24,639 nt of DNA from CAIVAT01 sp964628215. GTDB lineage: Bacteria > Bacteroidota > Bacteroidia > Bacteroidales > FEN-979. The position numbers and the translations under genes are program-made. The DNA lies in the NCBI GenBank assembly GCA_964628215.1, contig CAZVNF010000038.1:1-24639 (forward strand), read 5' to 3'. How positions within the stretch are numbered: position 1 is the first letter of the stretch; each line of letters starts with the position of its first letter. Positions 23,828 through 24,639 of the stretch are shown piece after piece. The notes below the pieces were generated by a model. That model did no database searches. It was not told the origin of the DNA and was given only the letters and a program-made list of their open reading frames with translations.

Positions 23828-23832
23828 ATTTG
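23825..23832 (+). promoter_or_regulatory. Possible -7 box before pyrH
   Basis: TAAATTTG matches TAnnTTTG and overlaps the secA stop codon, 26 bp before the pyrH ATG. No TTG sits at the -33 position, so pyrH may equally be transcribed from upstream. Confidence 0.35.
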
Positions 23833-23858
23833 CCGGTTGAATTATAAAAGCAACAAAT

Positions 23859-24566
23859 ATGATCCAGTATAAACGTGTACTTTTAAAACTGTCGGGCGAA
23901 GCGCTGGAAGGAAATCAGGGTTATGGAATTGATCCAGTAAGGCTGGCGGAGTATGCAGACGATATTAAATCAGCAGTGGATGCCGGTGTACAGGTAGCGG
24001 TTGTGATTGGCGGAGGCAATATTTTCAGGGGATTGCAGGGAACAAGCGGGGGGATGGACCGGGTACAGGGAGACTATATGGGGATGCTTGCCACGGTGAT
24101 CAACAGTTTGGCTGTTCAGGCTGCACTGGAGAAGTCCGGTTTGCGTGTTTCAGTATTGTCCGGGCTGGCTATCGATCCGATCTGTGAAGCCATGAGCCGG
24201 CGAAAAGCCATCGGCCATCTTTCAAAAGGGGAGGTAGTGATAATTGCTGCAGGTACAGGAAACCCTTATTTTACCACCGACAGCGCTTCTGCCCTTCGTG
24301 CCATTGAAATCCAGGCTGATGCCCTCCTGAAAGGAACAAGAGTGGATGGCGTTTATACGGCAGACCCCGAAAAAGACCCGAAGGCTGTGAAATATACTAC
24401 CCTTACCTTTAATGAAGCGTATGAGAAAGGTTTAAAAATCATGGATCTGACAGCATTTACATTGTGCCGCGAGAACAATATGCCCATCGTGGTTTTCGAT
24501 ATGAACCAGAAGGGAAACCTGCTGAGATTATTGAAAGGAGAGGCAGTAGGAACTGTTGTCAGTTGA
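23859..24566 (+). CDS. pyrH: UMP kinase
   Basis: A 235-residue cytoplasmic enzyme of the amino acid kinase fold that phosphorylates UMP to UDP in pyrimidine synthesis. KLSGEAL (10-16) and GGGNIFRG (51-58) are the nucleotide-binding motifs; GTGNPYFTTDSASALRA and LLKGTRVDGVYTADPEKDP are the bacterial PyrH signatures; the chain ends with GTVVS. The length is normal. It lies 31 bp after secA. In many bacteria pyrH neighbours tsf and frr; here it follows secA, with tsf about 7 kb upstream. A 9-bp array begins 7 bp after its stop. Confidence 0.98.
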   Translation: MIQYKRVLLKLSGEALEGNQGYGIDPVRLAEYADDIKSAVDAGVQVAVVIGGGNIFRGLQGTSGGMDRVQGDYMGMLATVINSLAVQAALEKSGLRVSVLSGLAIDPICEAMSRRKAIGHLSKGEVVIIAAGTGNPYFTTDSASALRAIEIQADALLKGTRVDGVYTADPEKDPKAVKYTTLTFNEAYEKGLKIMDLTAFTLCRENNMPIVVFDMNQKGNLLRLLKGEAVGTVVS

Positions 24567-24573
24567 TCTTTTA

Positions 24574-24639
24574 ATGGATACAATGAAGACAATGAATACA
24601 ATGCAGACAATGCAGACAATGCAGACAATGTATTCAATG
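24574..24639 (+). repeat. 9-bp tandem array after pyrH, ATGCAGACA type
   Basis: Seven 9-bp units: ATGGATACA, ATGAAGACA, ATGAATACA, three ATGCAGACA, ATGTATTCA, then ATG at the window edge; it may continue beyond. Substitutions sit mainly in the second triplet. Because the period is a multiple of three, the array reads as an open Met-X-Thr series, but nothing else suggests a gene. Confidence 0.92.

Noticed and set aside
24353..24637. Minus-strand frame with a leucine- and serine-rich start opposite pyrH
   Set aside because: It is the complement of the 9-bp array and the pyrH end; no independent evidence of a gene.
1..24639. Insertion sequence, prophage or defence island
   Set aside because: No transposase, integrase, phage structural gene or known defence cluster is visible; the helicase and AAA/DUF4143 pair alone is not enough for a defence call.
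1..24639. tRNA or rRNA genes
   Set aside because: I found no cloverleaf-like segment or rRNA signature in the intergenic regions on either strand.

Overview
This window looks like a Bacteroidota (Bacteroidales-type) chromosome from a draft or metagenome assembly. Three things support that: type IX secretion (T9SS) cargo with C-terminal sorting domains, PorT-like and GldA-like proteins beside ubiE and metK, and Bacteroidota-type promoters (TAnnTTTG -7 boxes, two of them with a TTG 18-19 nt upstream). A run of exactly 100 N (11184-11283) is a scaffold gap.

Layout. 1-2547 (minus): a FadL/OmpP1 outer-membrane transporter followed by an SGNH-hydrolase lipoprotein cut by the window edge. 2548-2971: an intergenic region packed with short tandem repeats. 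2972-4036 (plus): a DUF2027-Smr protein. 4039-6593: two divergent T9SS cargo proteins. 6599-8849 (minus): metK and an overlapping secreted protein of unknown function. 9053-10000 (minus): gldA-like ABC ATPase. 10101-13839 (minus): a PIF1-like helicase with an HRDC-like tail, overlapping by 20 bp an AAA/DUF4143 ATPase whose reading frame contains an 8-bp tandem array with the scaffold gap inside it. 14239-16945 (plus): rplM-rpsI-rpsB-tsf with a strong promoter and a terminator. 17042-18591: ubiE and a porT-like gene. 18643-24566: coaD, a TlpA-like thioredoxin-fold protein, secA and pyrH.

Most genes are ordinary housekeeping or envelope genes. SecA exports the many signal-peptide proteins seen here, and PorT belongs to the T9SS that would take the two sorting-domain proteins across the outer membrane.

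The unusual layer is a set of short tandem arrays with units of 7, 8, 9 or about 10 bp. They fall into six word families: GGGTGGAC and variants, ATTTCAG, GAATTAC, ATTTCGCT, AATCTGCG-type, and ATGCAGACA. They occupy many gene junctions, lie directly before the start codons of metK and the Smr gene, sit inside the ribosomal-protein operon, and in one case run through a coding sequence. The 8-bp coding array changes the reading frame with each single-unit change, so the AAA/DUF4143 gene is a candidate slippage-controlled (phase-variable) locus. The G-rich strands of two arrays match the G-quadruplex pattern, and a PIF1-like helicase gene lies immediately upstream of one of them. These functional links are inference.
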